Shown here piece by piece: positions 20,878-28,358 of a stretch of DNA of 29,478 nt. The notes under the pieces were generated by a model. That model saw only the letters and a program-made list of their open reading frames with translations. It made no database searches and had not been told where the DNA came from. Each line of letters starts with the position of its first letter. The first letter of the stretch is position 1. The translations under genes were made by a program, and so were the position numbers. Source of the DNA: DATACN01 sp038215095 (GTDB lineage: Bacteria; Actinomycetota; Thermoleophilia; Solirubrobacterales; Thermoleophilaceae); NCBI GenBank assembly GCA_038215095.1, contig JBBQRG010000039.1:1-29478 (forward strand). Direction: 5' to 3'.

Positions 20878-22024
20878 CCACGGACAGGCGGCCGTCGGGC
20901 CCGACGCCCAGCTGGCGGCGCCCCGCCACGAGCTCGGCCAGCTCCTGGCCCACCAGCTCACCGCGCCAGCCGCTTGCCACGCGCAGTCCCGCGCCGTCCT
21001 CGCCGCGGCGCAGCGCGGCCACCAAGCTCGACAGCTCGGCCTGGGTGGCGATCAGCTCCACCGCCACGCCGCTCTCCATCGAGCGATGCCTCACGAGCGC
21101 CTGCGCCAGCGACACGAGCGGCGCGTCGCGCGAGTCGCGCGCGGGCGGCTGGGGCGGCGGTGGGGGCGGCGCGCGGCTGGCGCCGCGCTCGATCGAGGCC
21201 AGCAGCTTGTCGCCGCGGCGCTGCAGGGTCTGCTGGGGCAGGCCGCGGATCTGCTCCAGGCCGGCGCGGTCGCGCGGGCGCCGCCGAGCGAGCTCGACGA
21301 GCGCCTGGTCGGGCAGCACGAAGCTGGGCGGGCGGTCCATCGAGCGCGCGGCCTCCTCGCGCCACTCCGCCAGTTCGCGGGCCACGGCGCGGCTCTCAGG
21401 CTCGAGCCGTCCGATCCGCGGCAGGCGGTCGTAGGAGCGGTCCGCGTCGCGCACGTCGCTGGCGTCCTCCAGCGAGCGGCTCTCCTCGCGCGCCCACTCC
21501 ACGCGGCCCTCCTCGGCCAGGCGCTCCTCGAGCTGCTCGCCGAGCGCCAGCAGCAGGCGCGCGTCGTCGGCGGCGTAGGACAGCTGCTGAGCGGTGAGGG
21601 GGCGTTTGTCCCAGCGCGTGAAGCCCTCCGAGCCGCGCAGCTTCACGCCCATCACCTTGCGCACGAGCGACTCGTAGCCCTCCTGGTTGCCGTAGCCCAG
21701 GAAGCCCGCCGCCACCTGGGTGTCGAACACGTTCGTGACCTCGGTTTCCCAGCTGCGGCGCAGCAGGCCCACGTCCTGGCGGCCGGCGTGCATGACCACC
21801 TCCACGGCCGGATCGGCCAGCACCGCCGCGAGCGGCGCAGGGTCGAAGGGCTCGTCGCCGAGCGGGTCCAGCACGTCCGTGCGCACCCCGTCGGGAGCCT
21901 CCGGGTCGGGCACCGCCACCTGCACCAGACAGAGCAGCGCCTGGTAGCGCCGCTCGGACACGAACTCGGTGTCGATGGCGACTCGGGCATGCTGCCGCGC
22001 GCGCTCAGCCAGCTCGCTGGTCAC
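20858..22024 (-). CDS. rnd: Ribonuclease D
   Basis: This 388-residue 3'-5' exoribonuclease has a DEDDy nuclease domain at about 10-170, with Asp18 and Glu20 (AIDTEF), Asp84 (HAGRQDVGLL), and Tyr150 with Asp154 (SYAADDARLL). An HRDC domain follows at about 215-290 (REEAARSMDRPPSFVLPDQ, then LEQIRGLPQ). It trims tRNA and other stable RNA 3' ends using two metal ions. After a Pro-rich hinge a second helical region of roughly 80 residues ends in GRLSVVTPAEG. The start is GTG 22024. It ends convergently with the unknown 316-residue gene. Confidence 0.93.
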   Translation of the reverse strand: MTSELAERARQHARVAIDTEFVSERRYQALLCLVQVAVPDPEAPDGVRTDVLDPLGDEPFDPAPLAAVLADPAVEVVMHAGRQDVGLLRRSWETEVTNVFDTQVAAGFLGYGNQEGYESLVRKVMGVKLRGSEGFTRWDKRPLTAQQLSYAADDARLLLALGEQLEERLAEEGRVEWAREESRSLEDASDVRDADRSYDRLPRIGRLEPESRAVARELAEWREEAARSMDRPPSFVLPDQALVELARRRPRDRAGLEQIRGLPQQTLQRRGDKLLASIERGASRAPPPPPPQPPARDSRDAPLVSLAQALVRHRSMESGVAVELIATQAELSSLVAALRRGEDGAGLRVASGWRGELVGQELAELVAGRRQLGVGPDGRLSVVTPAEG

Positions 22025-22049
22025 GCGGCGAATCTAACCGGGAATCGCG

Positions 22050-22891
22050 CTACCCGGCGGCGGCTCGATACACGGCAGCCATGTCCTGGTCGCCGTAGCC
22101 CTGCTCGATGGCCTTCGCGAACAGCGCCTGCACGGCGCTCCCCAGCTCGGGCTTGGACCCGGCCTCCTCGGCCGCGGCGTCCAGCACCAGCTGCACGTCC
22201 TTCGCGGCCAGCTCCAGCGGAAAGCTGACCTGATCGAGCTTGTCCTCGAGGATGGCCTTGCCCTTGAGCTGCGCGTAGGCGTGCCCATCGGCGCGCCGTC
22301 GAGGATCTCGAGGAAGGTGGCCGGGTCGGCGCCCAGCGCCTCCGCCAGCGCGATGCTCTCTCCGAGCGCCGCGGTCAGCGACAGCAGCCACATGTTCAGC
22401 ACGAGCTTCATCCGCGTGCCGGCGCCCGCTTCTCCCAGCCACAGCGTCTTCTTGCCGATGGCGTCGAACACCGGGGCGGCGGCGTCGCGCACGTCCTCGG
22501 GCCCGCTCGCCAGCACCACGAGCTCACCCTGCTCGGCGGGCGCCTTGGTGCCCAGCACCGGACTGTCCACGAACGCCGTGCCGGAGCGCTCGGCCAGCTC
22601 CGCGAGCTCGCGCGTGGCCGCCAGACCGACCGTGCTCGTCTGCAGCCAGAGCGCGTCGCCGGCCTCGCCCAGAGCCTCCTCGGCCACCTGCTTCACGGCG
22701 TCGCCGTCGGCCAGCATCGTGACGACCACCCCGGCGGCCGAGCCGGCCACGGTCACGCCGTCGTCGGCGAGCGGCTCGGCCTTCTCGCGCGTGCGGTTCC
22801 AGGCGCGCACCTCGAGGCCCGCCTTCGCCAGGTTGCGGGCCATCGGCAGGCCCATGATGCCCGTGCCCAGCACGGCTACCGACTTCGCCAT
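22050..22891 (-). pseudogene. Beta-hydroxyacid dehydrogenase, single-base frameshift
   Basis: This is an NAD(P)-dependent dehydrogenase of the 3-hydroxyisobutyrate/6-phosphogluconate dehydrogenase group. The N-terminal frame has the Rossmann motif VLGTGIMGLPMARNLAKAG, WNRT and the later family helix (GAGTRMKLVLNMWLLSLTAA, which carries the catalytic Lys). After EILDGAPMG near 22285-22290 the phase changes, and the frame continues AYAQLKGKAILEDKLDQVSF through the C-terminal helical domain to the stop at 22050. The span is one base short of whole codons, so one missing base restores a normal protein of about 282 residues. The rest is well conserved, which favours a very recent mutation or an assembly error over old decay. 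ATG 22891 is used; GTG 22897 is an alternative. Confidence 0.82.
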
Positions 22892-22934
22892 CGCCACAGG
22901 GTGCCCCGTGCCGCGGGGCCGGAAACACGTGCTC

Positions 22935-22940
22935 TACCTT
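22935..22940 (+). promoter_or_regulatory. Probable -10 element of the M14-amidase fusion
   Basis: TACCTT lies 6 bases before GTG 22947. There is no Shine-Dalgarno, which supports GTG 22947 as the start and a leaderless transcript. Confidence 0.45.
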
Positions 22941-22946
22941 GGCGCT

Positions 22947-24239
22947 GTGGGATTGATCCACATGCTGGCCTCGCTTCTGGCGATCGCCGCGCCCGCCCCG
23001 GCGGCGTCGCAGACGATCGGCCGTTCCGTTGAGGGGCGCCCGATCCAGATGGTCCGGGTGGGCAGCGCCAAGGCGCCGGTCAAGGTGCTGGTAGTCGGCC
23101 ACATGCACGGCGACGAGCCCGGCGGCGCGGAGGTCGTGGCCCGGTTGCGGCGCTCACACCCGCCGCGCGGCGTGGCGCTCTACCTCGTGCCCGACCTGAA
23201 CCCCGACGGCACCCACGCCGGACGGCGCCACAACGCCCGCGGCGTGGACCTGAACCGCAACTTCCCCTACCGCTGGCGGGCCGGTCCGGCGGGCCACGAC
23301 TATCCCGGCCCCTCCACCCTCTCAGAGCCCGAGTCGCAGGCCGCCATCGCGCTGATCCGGCGCATCAAGCCGCGCGTAAGCGTCTGGTACCACCAGGCGC
23401 TTCAGATCGTGGTCAAGGGCCAGGCCGGCGGCGACCCGGCACTCGAGCGTCTCTACTCGCGCCGCAGCGGGCTGCCGCGGCGCGGGCTGCCGAACTACAC
23501 CGGCACCGCGATCTCCTGGCAGAACCACACCTTCAGGGGCGACAGCGCCTTCGTGGTCGAGCTGCCCGGCGGCCGCCTGGGCGCCTCGATCGCCGGCCGG
23601 CAAGCCGGCGCGCTCATGGCCGTTGCACGAGCCGTCTCGCCACCGCGCGTGGTGTCGAAGCCGATCCCCTTCCCGCAGAAGCGGCGCGACGAGATGCGCG
23701 CGTACGCCAGGCGCCACTACGGCGTGGACGACTACCGCCTCGTGAAGCCGCGTGTGATCGTCGAGCACTACACCGCCACGAACAGCTTCAGCTCGACGTT
23801 CAACACCTTCGCCCAGGACACGCCCGACGTGGAGCTGCACGAGCTGCCGGGCGTCTGCACGCACTACGTGATCGACCGCGACGGCACGATCTACAAGCTC
23901 GTCTCGCTGAAGCTGATGTGCCGCCACACCGTGGGGCTCAACTACACCGCGATCGGCATCGAGCACGTGGGCCAGAGCGACGGCCAGGTGCTCGCCGACA
24001 AGCGCCAGCTAAAGGCCTCGCTGCGGCTGACGCGCATGCTGCAGGGCCGCTACGGGATCACGACCAAGAACGTGATCGGCCACAACGAGAGCCTCAGCTC
24101 CCCGTACCACCGCGAGCGCGTGGCGCGGCTGCGCCACCAGATCCATGGCGACTTCCGCCGCTCCTCGATGAAGCGCTACAGGCGAGCGCTGGGCGGCCTA
24201 CCGGCGCCGCGGAGCGTGCGGGCGCGGTACAGCCCGTAG
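22947..24239 (+). CDS. Exported M14 zinc carboxypeptidase fused to N-acetylmuramoyl-L-alanine amidase
   Basis: This 430-residue protein has a signal peptide (LIHMLASLLAIAAPAPAAS). Residues 25-230 are an M14 peptidase of the MpaA-like, murein-peptide-cleaving kind: zinc ligands His54 and Glu57 (GHMHGDE) and His149 (VWYHQ), substrate Arg in NARGVDLNRNFPY, and catalytic Glu205 (FVVELPGG). Residues 265-410 are an Amidase_2/PGRP-type domain: His274 (VEHYTA), THYVIDRDGTIY, the IGIEHVG core, and His379 (IGHNES) with a possible third zinc ligand at His388. The pair could cut both the muramyl-L-Ala bond and the stem peptide. GTG 22947 is preferred; ATG 22962 would still leave most of the signal. It is divergent from the dehydrogenase remnant and followed by trigger factor. 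Confidence 0.88.
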   Translation: MGLIHMLASLLAIAAPAPAASQTIGRSVEGRPIQMVRVGSAKAPVKVLVVGHMHGDEPGGAEVVARLRRSHPPRGVALYLVPDLNPDGTHAGRRHNARGVDLNRNFPYRWRAGPAGHDYPGPSTLSEPESQAAIALIRRIKPRVSVWYHQALQIVVKGQAGGDPALERLYSRRSGLPRRGLPNYTGTAISWQNHTFRGDSAFVVELPGGRLGASIAGRQAGALMAVARAVSPPRVVSKPIPFPQKRRDEMRAYARRHYGVDDYRLVKPRVIVEHYTATNSFSSTFNTFAQDTPDVELHELPGVCTHYVIDRDGTIYKLVSLKLMCRHTVGLNYTAIGIEHVGQSDGQVLADKRQLKASLRLTRMLQGRYGITTKNVIGHNESLSSPYHRERVARLRHQIHGDFRRSSMKRYRRALGGLPAPRSVRARYSP

Positions 24240-24352
24240 CGGGCCCACAGCAGCGACACGTCCGCGACCACGCTCCAGAGGTGCCCGGGCGGGCCGGTCA
24301 CGGCCCACGCCGCCAGCCGCTCCGCAGGCCCTCTGTCCAGCCTCGGCTCCAC
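24176..24352 (-). CDS. Possible 58-residue hydrophobic protein antisense to the amidase end
   Basis: On the minus strand a 58-residue frame from GTG 24352 reads LDRGPAERLAAWAVTGPPGH and then a hydrophobic segment LWSVVADVSLLWARYGL with a basic end. It fills the 140-base gap before trigger factor and overlaps the last 64 bases of the fusion gene. Third codon positions are almost all G or C in the part outside the overlap, as in real genes here. An alternative start is GTG 24371-24373. It would be a small membrane or amphipathic protein; I know no family, and it may be a chance frame. Confidence 0.45.
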   Translation of the reverse strand: MEPRLDRGPAERLAAWAVTGPPGHLWSVVADVSLLWARYGLYRARTLRGAGRPPSARL

Positions 24353-24364
24353 GGCGGCGAACGC

Positions 24365-24370
24365 TATCGT
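24365..24370 (+). promoter_or_regulatory. Probable -10 element of trigger factor
   Basis: TATCGT lies 9 bases before GTG 24380. No ribosome site is seen between them, consistent with leaderless translation. Confidence 0.45.
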
Positions 24371-24379
24371 CACCGGGCC

Positions 24380-25756
24380 GTGGCCACTCCCGTGAAGACC
24401 AACACCAAAGAGCTGGGCGACTCGCGCGTACGCGTGGAGGTCGAGGTCCCGTCCGAGGCCCTCGAGCGCGAGCTGCAGAGCGCCGCCGGCGAGATCGGGC
24501 GCGACATGCGCGTACCCGGCTTTCGCAAGGGCAAGGTGCCCCCCCAGGTCGTGATCCGCCAGGTCGGGCGCGAGGCCGTGCTCGACGAGGCCGTCCGGCG
24601 CGCTCTCCCCAACTGGTACGAGGAAGCGCTCCAGGACGCCGGCGTGGCAGCCGTGGGCGACCCCAAGCTCGACCTCGACGAGCTGCCCGAGCAGGGCGCG
24701 CCGCTGGCGTTCTCGATCGAGGTCGGCGTGGTGCCCGAGGCGAACCTCGGCGACTACCGCGGCGTCGAGGTCGGCCGCCGCGAGCCCGAGGCCTCCGACG
24801 ACGAGGTGCAGGCCGAGCTCGAGCGCATGCGCGAGTCGCTCGCCTCGCTCGAGACCGTGGAGCGCGAGGGCTCCGACGGCGACTTCATCGTGATCGACTT
24901 CACCGGCAGCGTGGACGGAGAGCCCTTTGAGGGCGGCGACGCCCGCGGCTACCTGCTGGAGCTCGGCTCCGGCCGGCTGATCCCCGGCTTCGAGGAGCAG
25001 CTCCAAGGCGTCAAGGCGGGCGACGAGCGCGAGGTCAAGCTGACCTTCCCCGACGACTACCCCGCCGAGCACCTGGCCGGCAAGGAGGCCTCCTTCGCGG
25101 TCGAGGCCAAGGAGGTCAAGGAGAAGCAGCTGCCCGAGCTCGACGACGAGTTCGCGGTGCAGTCCGGCGGCTACGACTCGCTCGACGAGCTGCGCGAGGA
25201 CATCGCCGGGCGGCTGCGCGAGGTCGAGGAGCGCCAGATCGAGGGCGAGTTCCGCGAGGCCGCCGTCGACGTCGCGGTCGAGAACGCGGAGCTCGAGGTT
25301 CCCCACGAGCTCGTGCACTCCAAGGCCCACGAGATGTGGCACCGCACCGCCCGCCGGCTGCAGGCCCAGGGCGTCGACCCGAGCCAGTACCTCCAGATGA
25401 GCGGCAAGGAAGAGGAGGAGCTGGTCACCGAGGCCGAGCCCGAGGCCGAGCTGGCGCTCAAGCGCGAAGCAGTGCTGAACGCGATCGTCAAGGCCGAGGG
25501 CATCGAGGTCACAGACGACGAGGTGGAGGAGGCGCTGCGCGCCGCCGCCAGCCCCGCCGACGGGAGCCAGGTGAGCGACAAGCAGCTCAAGCGCGCCCTG
25601 AAGCGCGCCCGCTCCCAGGGCGCCGAGGACGCGTTGCGCGAGGACATCGCCATGCGCAAGGCCGTCGACCTGATCGTCGAGCACGCAAAGCCGATCTCGG
25701 TGGACCAGGCCGAGCGCGCCGAGGCCCGCAGCAAGATCTGGACGCCGGGCTCTTGA
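24380..25756 (+). CDS. tig: Trigger factor, ribosome-associated chaperone and prolyl isomerase
   Basis: This 458-residue chaperone binds nascent chains at the ribosome exit. The ribosome-docking signature GFRKGKVP is near residue 48 in the N-terminal domain. The FKBP-type isomerase domain at about 150-245 is recognised by GDFIVIDFTGSVDGEPFEGG and LIPGFEEQLQGVKAGDERE. The C-terminal arms are long, acidic helices, with the typical VPHELV at the domain junction. GTG 24380 is chosen from the -10 spacing; GTG 24392 is possible. The frame continues upstream only as a shadow of the amidase. It is followed 49 bases later by clpP, the usual arrangement. Confidence 0.96.
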   Translation: MATPVKTNTKELGDSRVRVEVEVPSEALERELQSAAGEIGRDMRVPGFRKGKVPPQVVIRQVGREAVLDEAVRRALPNWYEEALQDAGVAAVGDPKLDLDELPEQGAPLAFSIEVGVVPEANLGDYRGVEVGRREPEASDDEVQAELERMRESLASLETVEREGSDGDFIVIDFTGSVDGEPFEGGDARGYLLELGSGRLIPGFEEQLQGVKAGDEREVKLTFPDDYPAEHLAGKEASFAVEAKEVKEKQLPELDDEFAVQSGGYDSLDELREDIAGRLREVEERQIEGEFREAAVDVAVENAELEVPHELVHSKAHEMWHRTARRLQAQGVDPSQYLQMSGKEEEELVTEAEPEAELALKREAVLNAIVKAEGIEVTDDEVEEALRAAASPADGSQVSDKQLKRALKRARSQGAEDALREDIAMRKAVDLIVEHAKPISVDQAERAEARSKIWTPGS

Positions 25757-25790
25757 CCGTCCGCGCCGCGGGCCCGACCTCGCCCATCGC

Positions 25791-25796
25791 TAGACT
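25791..25796 (+). promoter_or_regulatory. Probable -10 element of clpP
   Basis: TAGACT lies 9 bases before ATG 25806 with no Shine-Dalgarno, so clpP can be expressed from its own leaderless transcript in addition to read-through from tig. Confidence 0.5.
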
Positions 25797-25805
25797 GGCC
25801 CGCCC

Positions 25806-26390
<585 letters not shown>

Positions 26391-26567
26391 CCGGCTGCAA
26401 AGCGTCGCCTGCCTGCGTCATCGGTCGCTCGCGTGCATTCGCACGCGTCGCTCTCTCTTCCTTGGCATGCTCGCTTTTCGCTCGGCTAGAGCTCGCTAAG
26501 GGGCGCCGATTTTCCCGCTGACGGCCGATCGCTCCAAGCTGCACACCGTCCGCGAGCGGGGGATTCG
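26391..26567. other. Intergenic stretch after clpP, pyrimidine-rich
   Basis: No convincing gene. The plus strand has a run of short motifs around TCGCTC, GCATGCTCGC and CTCTCTCTTCC, lower in G+C than the surrounding genes and without sustained codon bias. It contains the hairpin at 26430-26447. It may be a junction left by insertion or decay, or an intergenic repeat. Confidence 0.5.
26430..26447 (+). terminator. Probable clpP terminator hairpin
   Basis: A 7-bp perfect stem (CGCGTGC / GCACGCG) with loop ATTC lies 40 bases after the clpP stop and is followed by the pyrimidine run TCGCTCTCTCTTCCTT. It fits a factor-independent or weak terminator of the tig-clpP transcript. Confidence 0.55.
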
Positions 26568-26615
26568 ACGAACGTCCATTTCGTACCGCCATAGGGGTAC
26601 AACCGGGACGTTCGT
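26568..26615. repeat. Nested inverted repeat downstream of the aldo/keto reductase remnant
   Basis: The outer arms ACGAACGTCC (26568-26577) and GGACGTTCGT (26606-26615) match perfectly. Inside are GTACC (26583-26587) and GGTAC (26596-26600). The element ends 11 bases from the stop of the minus-strand aldo/keto reductase. It could be that gene's terminator, a protein-binding dyad, or the scar of a mobile element end. Confidence 0.65.
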
Positions 26616-26626
26616 GCTCCTGGGCG

Positions 26627-27277
26627 CTAGCCCACCGGCCCGTCGACTTGCTCGACCGCCTCGAGCGCCTCCAGGTCGTCCTCGTCCAGCTCGACGTCGC
26701 CTGCCGCCAGGTTCTCCTCCAGGTGCGCGACCGAGGTCGTGCCCGGGATCAGGAGCATGCGGTCGTAGCGCGCCAGCAGCCAGGCGAGCGCGACCTGCGA
26801 CGGCGTCGCTCCGTGCTTCTCCGAGACCGCGCTGACGGTCGGGTCCTCGGCGAGGCGGCGCGGGCCGCCCGTGAAGGCCGACCCGAGCGGGAAGTACGGC
26901 ACGAACGCGATCTCGTGCTTGCGGCACAGCTCGACGACCGGGTCGTCGTGGCGGTCGAGGATGCTGTAGCTGTTCTGCACCTCGCCGACAGCGACGAGCT
27001 CGAGCGCGCGCTCGACGCCCTCGGCGCTCACGTTCGAGATCCCGATCAGGTCGAGCTTGCCCTCCTCGCGCAGGTCCTCGAGCGCGCCGAGCTGCTCCGG
27101 CAGCGGAACGCCGGGACCGTGGTCGTCGTCGCCGAGCATGCGGAGGTTCACGAGATCCATTCGCTCCACGCGAAGCGAGCGCAGGTTGTCCTCGACGGCG
27201 TCGCGCAGCTCCTGCGGCGACATCGCGGGCACAAAGGTGCCGTCGGCGTCCCGGCGCGCGCCCACCTTGGTGTGCAT
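26627..27277 (-). pseudogene. Aldo/keto reductase lacking its N-terminal third
   Basis: The frame from ATG 27277 gives 216 residues matching the last two thirds of an aldo/keto reductase: TKVGARRDADG, LRDAVEDNLRSLRVERMDLV, LDLIGISNVS, VQNSYSILDR, VALAWLLARYDRMLLIPGTT and the closing helix LDEDDLEALEA. Full proteins of this family have about 280-330 residues. The first 80-90 residues, with the catalytic Asp and Tyr and the first barrel strands, are missing and are not found in another frame upstream, where only 71 bases remain before the divergent regulator. It should be inactive as a reductase. The deletion probably removed its 5' end next to the promoter region. Confidence 0.78.
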
Positions 27278-27348
27278 GGCTGACACACCGGGGGAGGCCC
27301 GCCGGTACGACAAGAAGAGGCTTGATCCTGGGACTAGCACCACCACCC

Positions 27349-28143
27349 ATGCGGCGCGACGAGCTCGCCGAGTTCCTGCGCCACCACCGCGAGCGAACCA
27401 GCCCCGCGAGCGTGGGCATCGATGCGAGCGGGCGGCGGCGTACGCCGGGTCTGCGCCGCGAGGAGGTGTCGCAGCTGGCCGGCGTCGGGCTCTCCTGGTA
27501 CACCTGGCTCGAACAGGGACGCGACATCATGCCGTCGGAGAGCGTGCTCGATGCGCTGGCCCGCGTGCTCGACCTCGACGCCGCCGAGCGCACGCACCTC
27601 TATGACCTCGCGGGAGTGGCCCTGCCCGCGTCGGGCGAGCCGTACCCGACCGAGGCGCCGCAGGAGCTGCTCGACATCGTGGCCGGGCTGGAGCCGAACC
27701 CCGCCTACCTGCTCGATCCGCGCACCGACGTGCTGGCGTGGAACGCCGGCGCGCTGCGCGTGCTCGGCGACCCCAGCCTCGCGCCCGACGGCGCGCGGAA
27801 CCTGCTCTGGTGGCTGTTCACCGACCGCAAGACCCACCCGTCGACGTGGGCGACGACGGGCCGGCGCACGCTGGCGCGATTCCGCGCCGAGCACGCGCGC
27901 CACTTCGGCGACCCCGCATTCCTGGAGCTGATCGTACGCGCTGCTGCAGGCGAGCCCGGCGTTCCGCGAGCTGTGGCCGCGGCACGAGGTGCTCGACGCC
28001 CAGCTAGGCACGAAGGACATCGACCACCCGGAGCTTGGACATCTGACCCTGAATCACCTTCAGTCGACCCGACCAGCCACCCGGCCCTGCGCCTCACCCA
28101 GCTCGTCCCCGCCGACGTGGCCACGCGCAGGGCGCTCGCCTAA
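27349..28143 (+). CDS. MmyB-type helix-turn-helix regulator with an internal out-of-frame segment
   Basis: This 264-residue frame begins at ATG 27349. The N-terminal HTH (TPGLRREEVSQLAGVGLSWY, then TWLEQGRDI) and the ligand-binding half (NPAYLLDPRTDVLAWNAGAL, LWWLFTDRKTHP) are typical of the XRE/MmyB family, often divergent from reductases. Between about 27937 and 28069 the frame is wrong: the +1 frame there encodes the expected ALLQASPAFRELWPRHEV and LGTKDIDHPELGHLTLNH. The original frame then resumes with SHPALRLTQLVPADVATR. One extra base near 27931-27937 and one missing base near 28066-28072 explain this. The protein as read has about 44 foreign residues in its C-terminal domain. The cause is either assembly error or decay. 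Confidence 0.8.
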   Translation: MRRDELAEFLRHHRERTSPASVGIDASGRRRTPGLRREEVSQLAGVGLSWYTWLEQGRDIMPSESVLDALARVLDLDAAERTHLYDLAGVALPASGEPYPTEAPQELLDIVAGLEPNPAYLLDPRTDVLAWNAGALRVLGDPSLAPDGARNLLWWLFTDRKTHPSTWATTGRRTLARFRAEHARHFGDPAFLELIVRAAAGEPGVPRAVAAARGARRPARHEGHRPPGAWTSDPESPSVDPTSHPALRLTQLVPADVATRRALA

Positions 28144-28210
28144 GCCTGACGTCCCGGTCGCCGAGGCGCTCGCCGTGGTTTCTGGGGTGAGAACATCTGC
28201 TCTCGCTGGA

Positions 28211-28327
28211 GCAGCCAGCGGCTGCGGCACGGCCGAGACGATGCGCCGCGCCTTCGGTCGCAGGGTGGGCGTCGCCCCCGCCCACCACCGGGCCAGATTC
28301 AGCCGCCGGCCCGAGAAGATCATGTGA
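28211..28327 (+). pseudogene. AraC-family regulator C-terminal remnant
   Basis: In the 215-base gap between the MmyB-type regulator and nudC, one frame reads CGTAETMRRAFGRRVGVAPA followed by HHRARFSRR and a stop at 28327. This is the second helix-turn-helix and the end of an AraC/GlxA-type activator. Nothing upstream supplies the rest of the protein, so it is a fragment. The rest of the gap (28144-28210) shows no other feature. Confidence 0.68.
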
Positions 28328-28345
28328 GTGAGGCGCACCAAGGCC

Positions 28346-28351
28346 TAGGGT
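28346..28351 (+). promoter_or_regulatory. Probable -10 element of nudC
   Basis: TAGGGT lies 7 bases before GTG 28359, supporting that start and a leaderless mRNA. Confidence 0.45.
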
Positions 28352-28358
28352 CTTGGGA

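Noticed and set aside
24370..25684. Long minus-strand frame opposite trigger factor
   Set aside because: Leu/Val/Glu/Asp shadow caused by acidic codons of tig. Only the last part (24176-24352) outside tig looks like a possible small gene and is listed separately.
26568..26615. Possible LexA (SOS) box because of CGAACGT and ACGTTCG
   Set aside because: The two halves are separated by about 30 bases; an actinobacterial SOS box has them within 14-16 bases.
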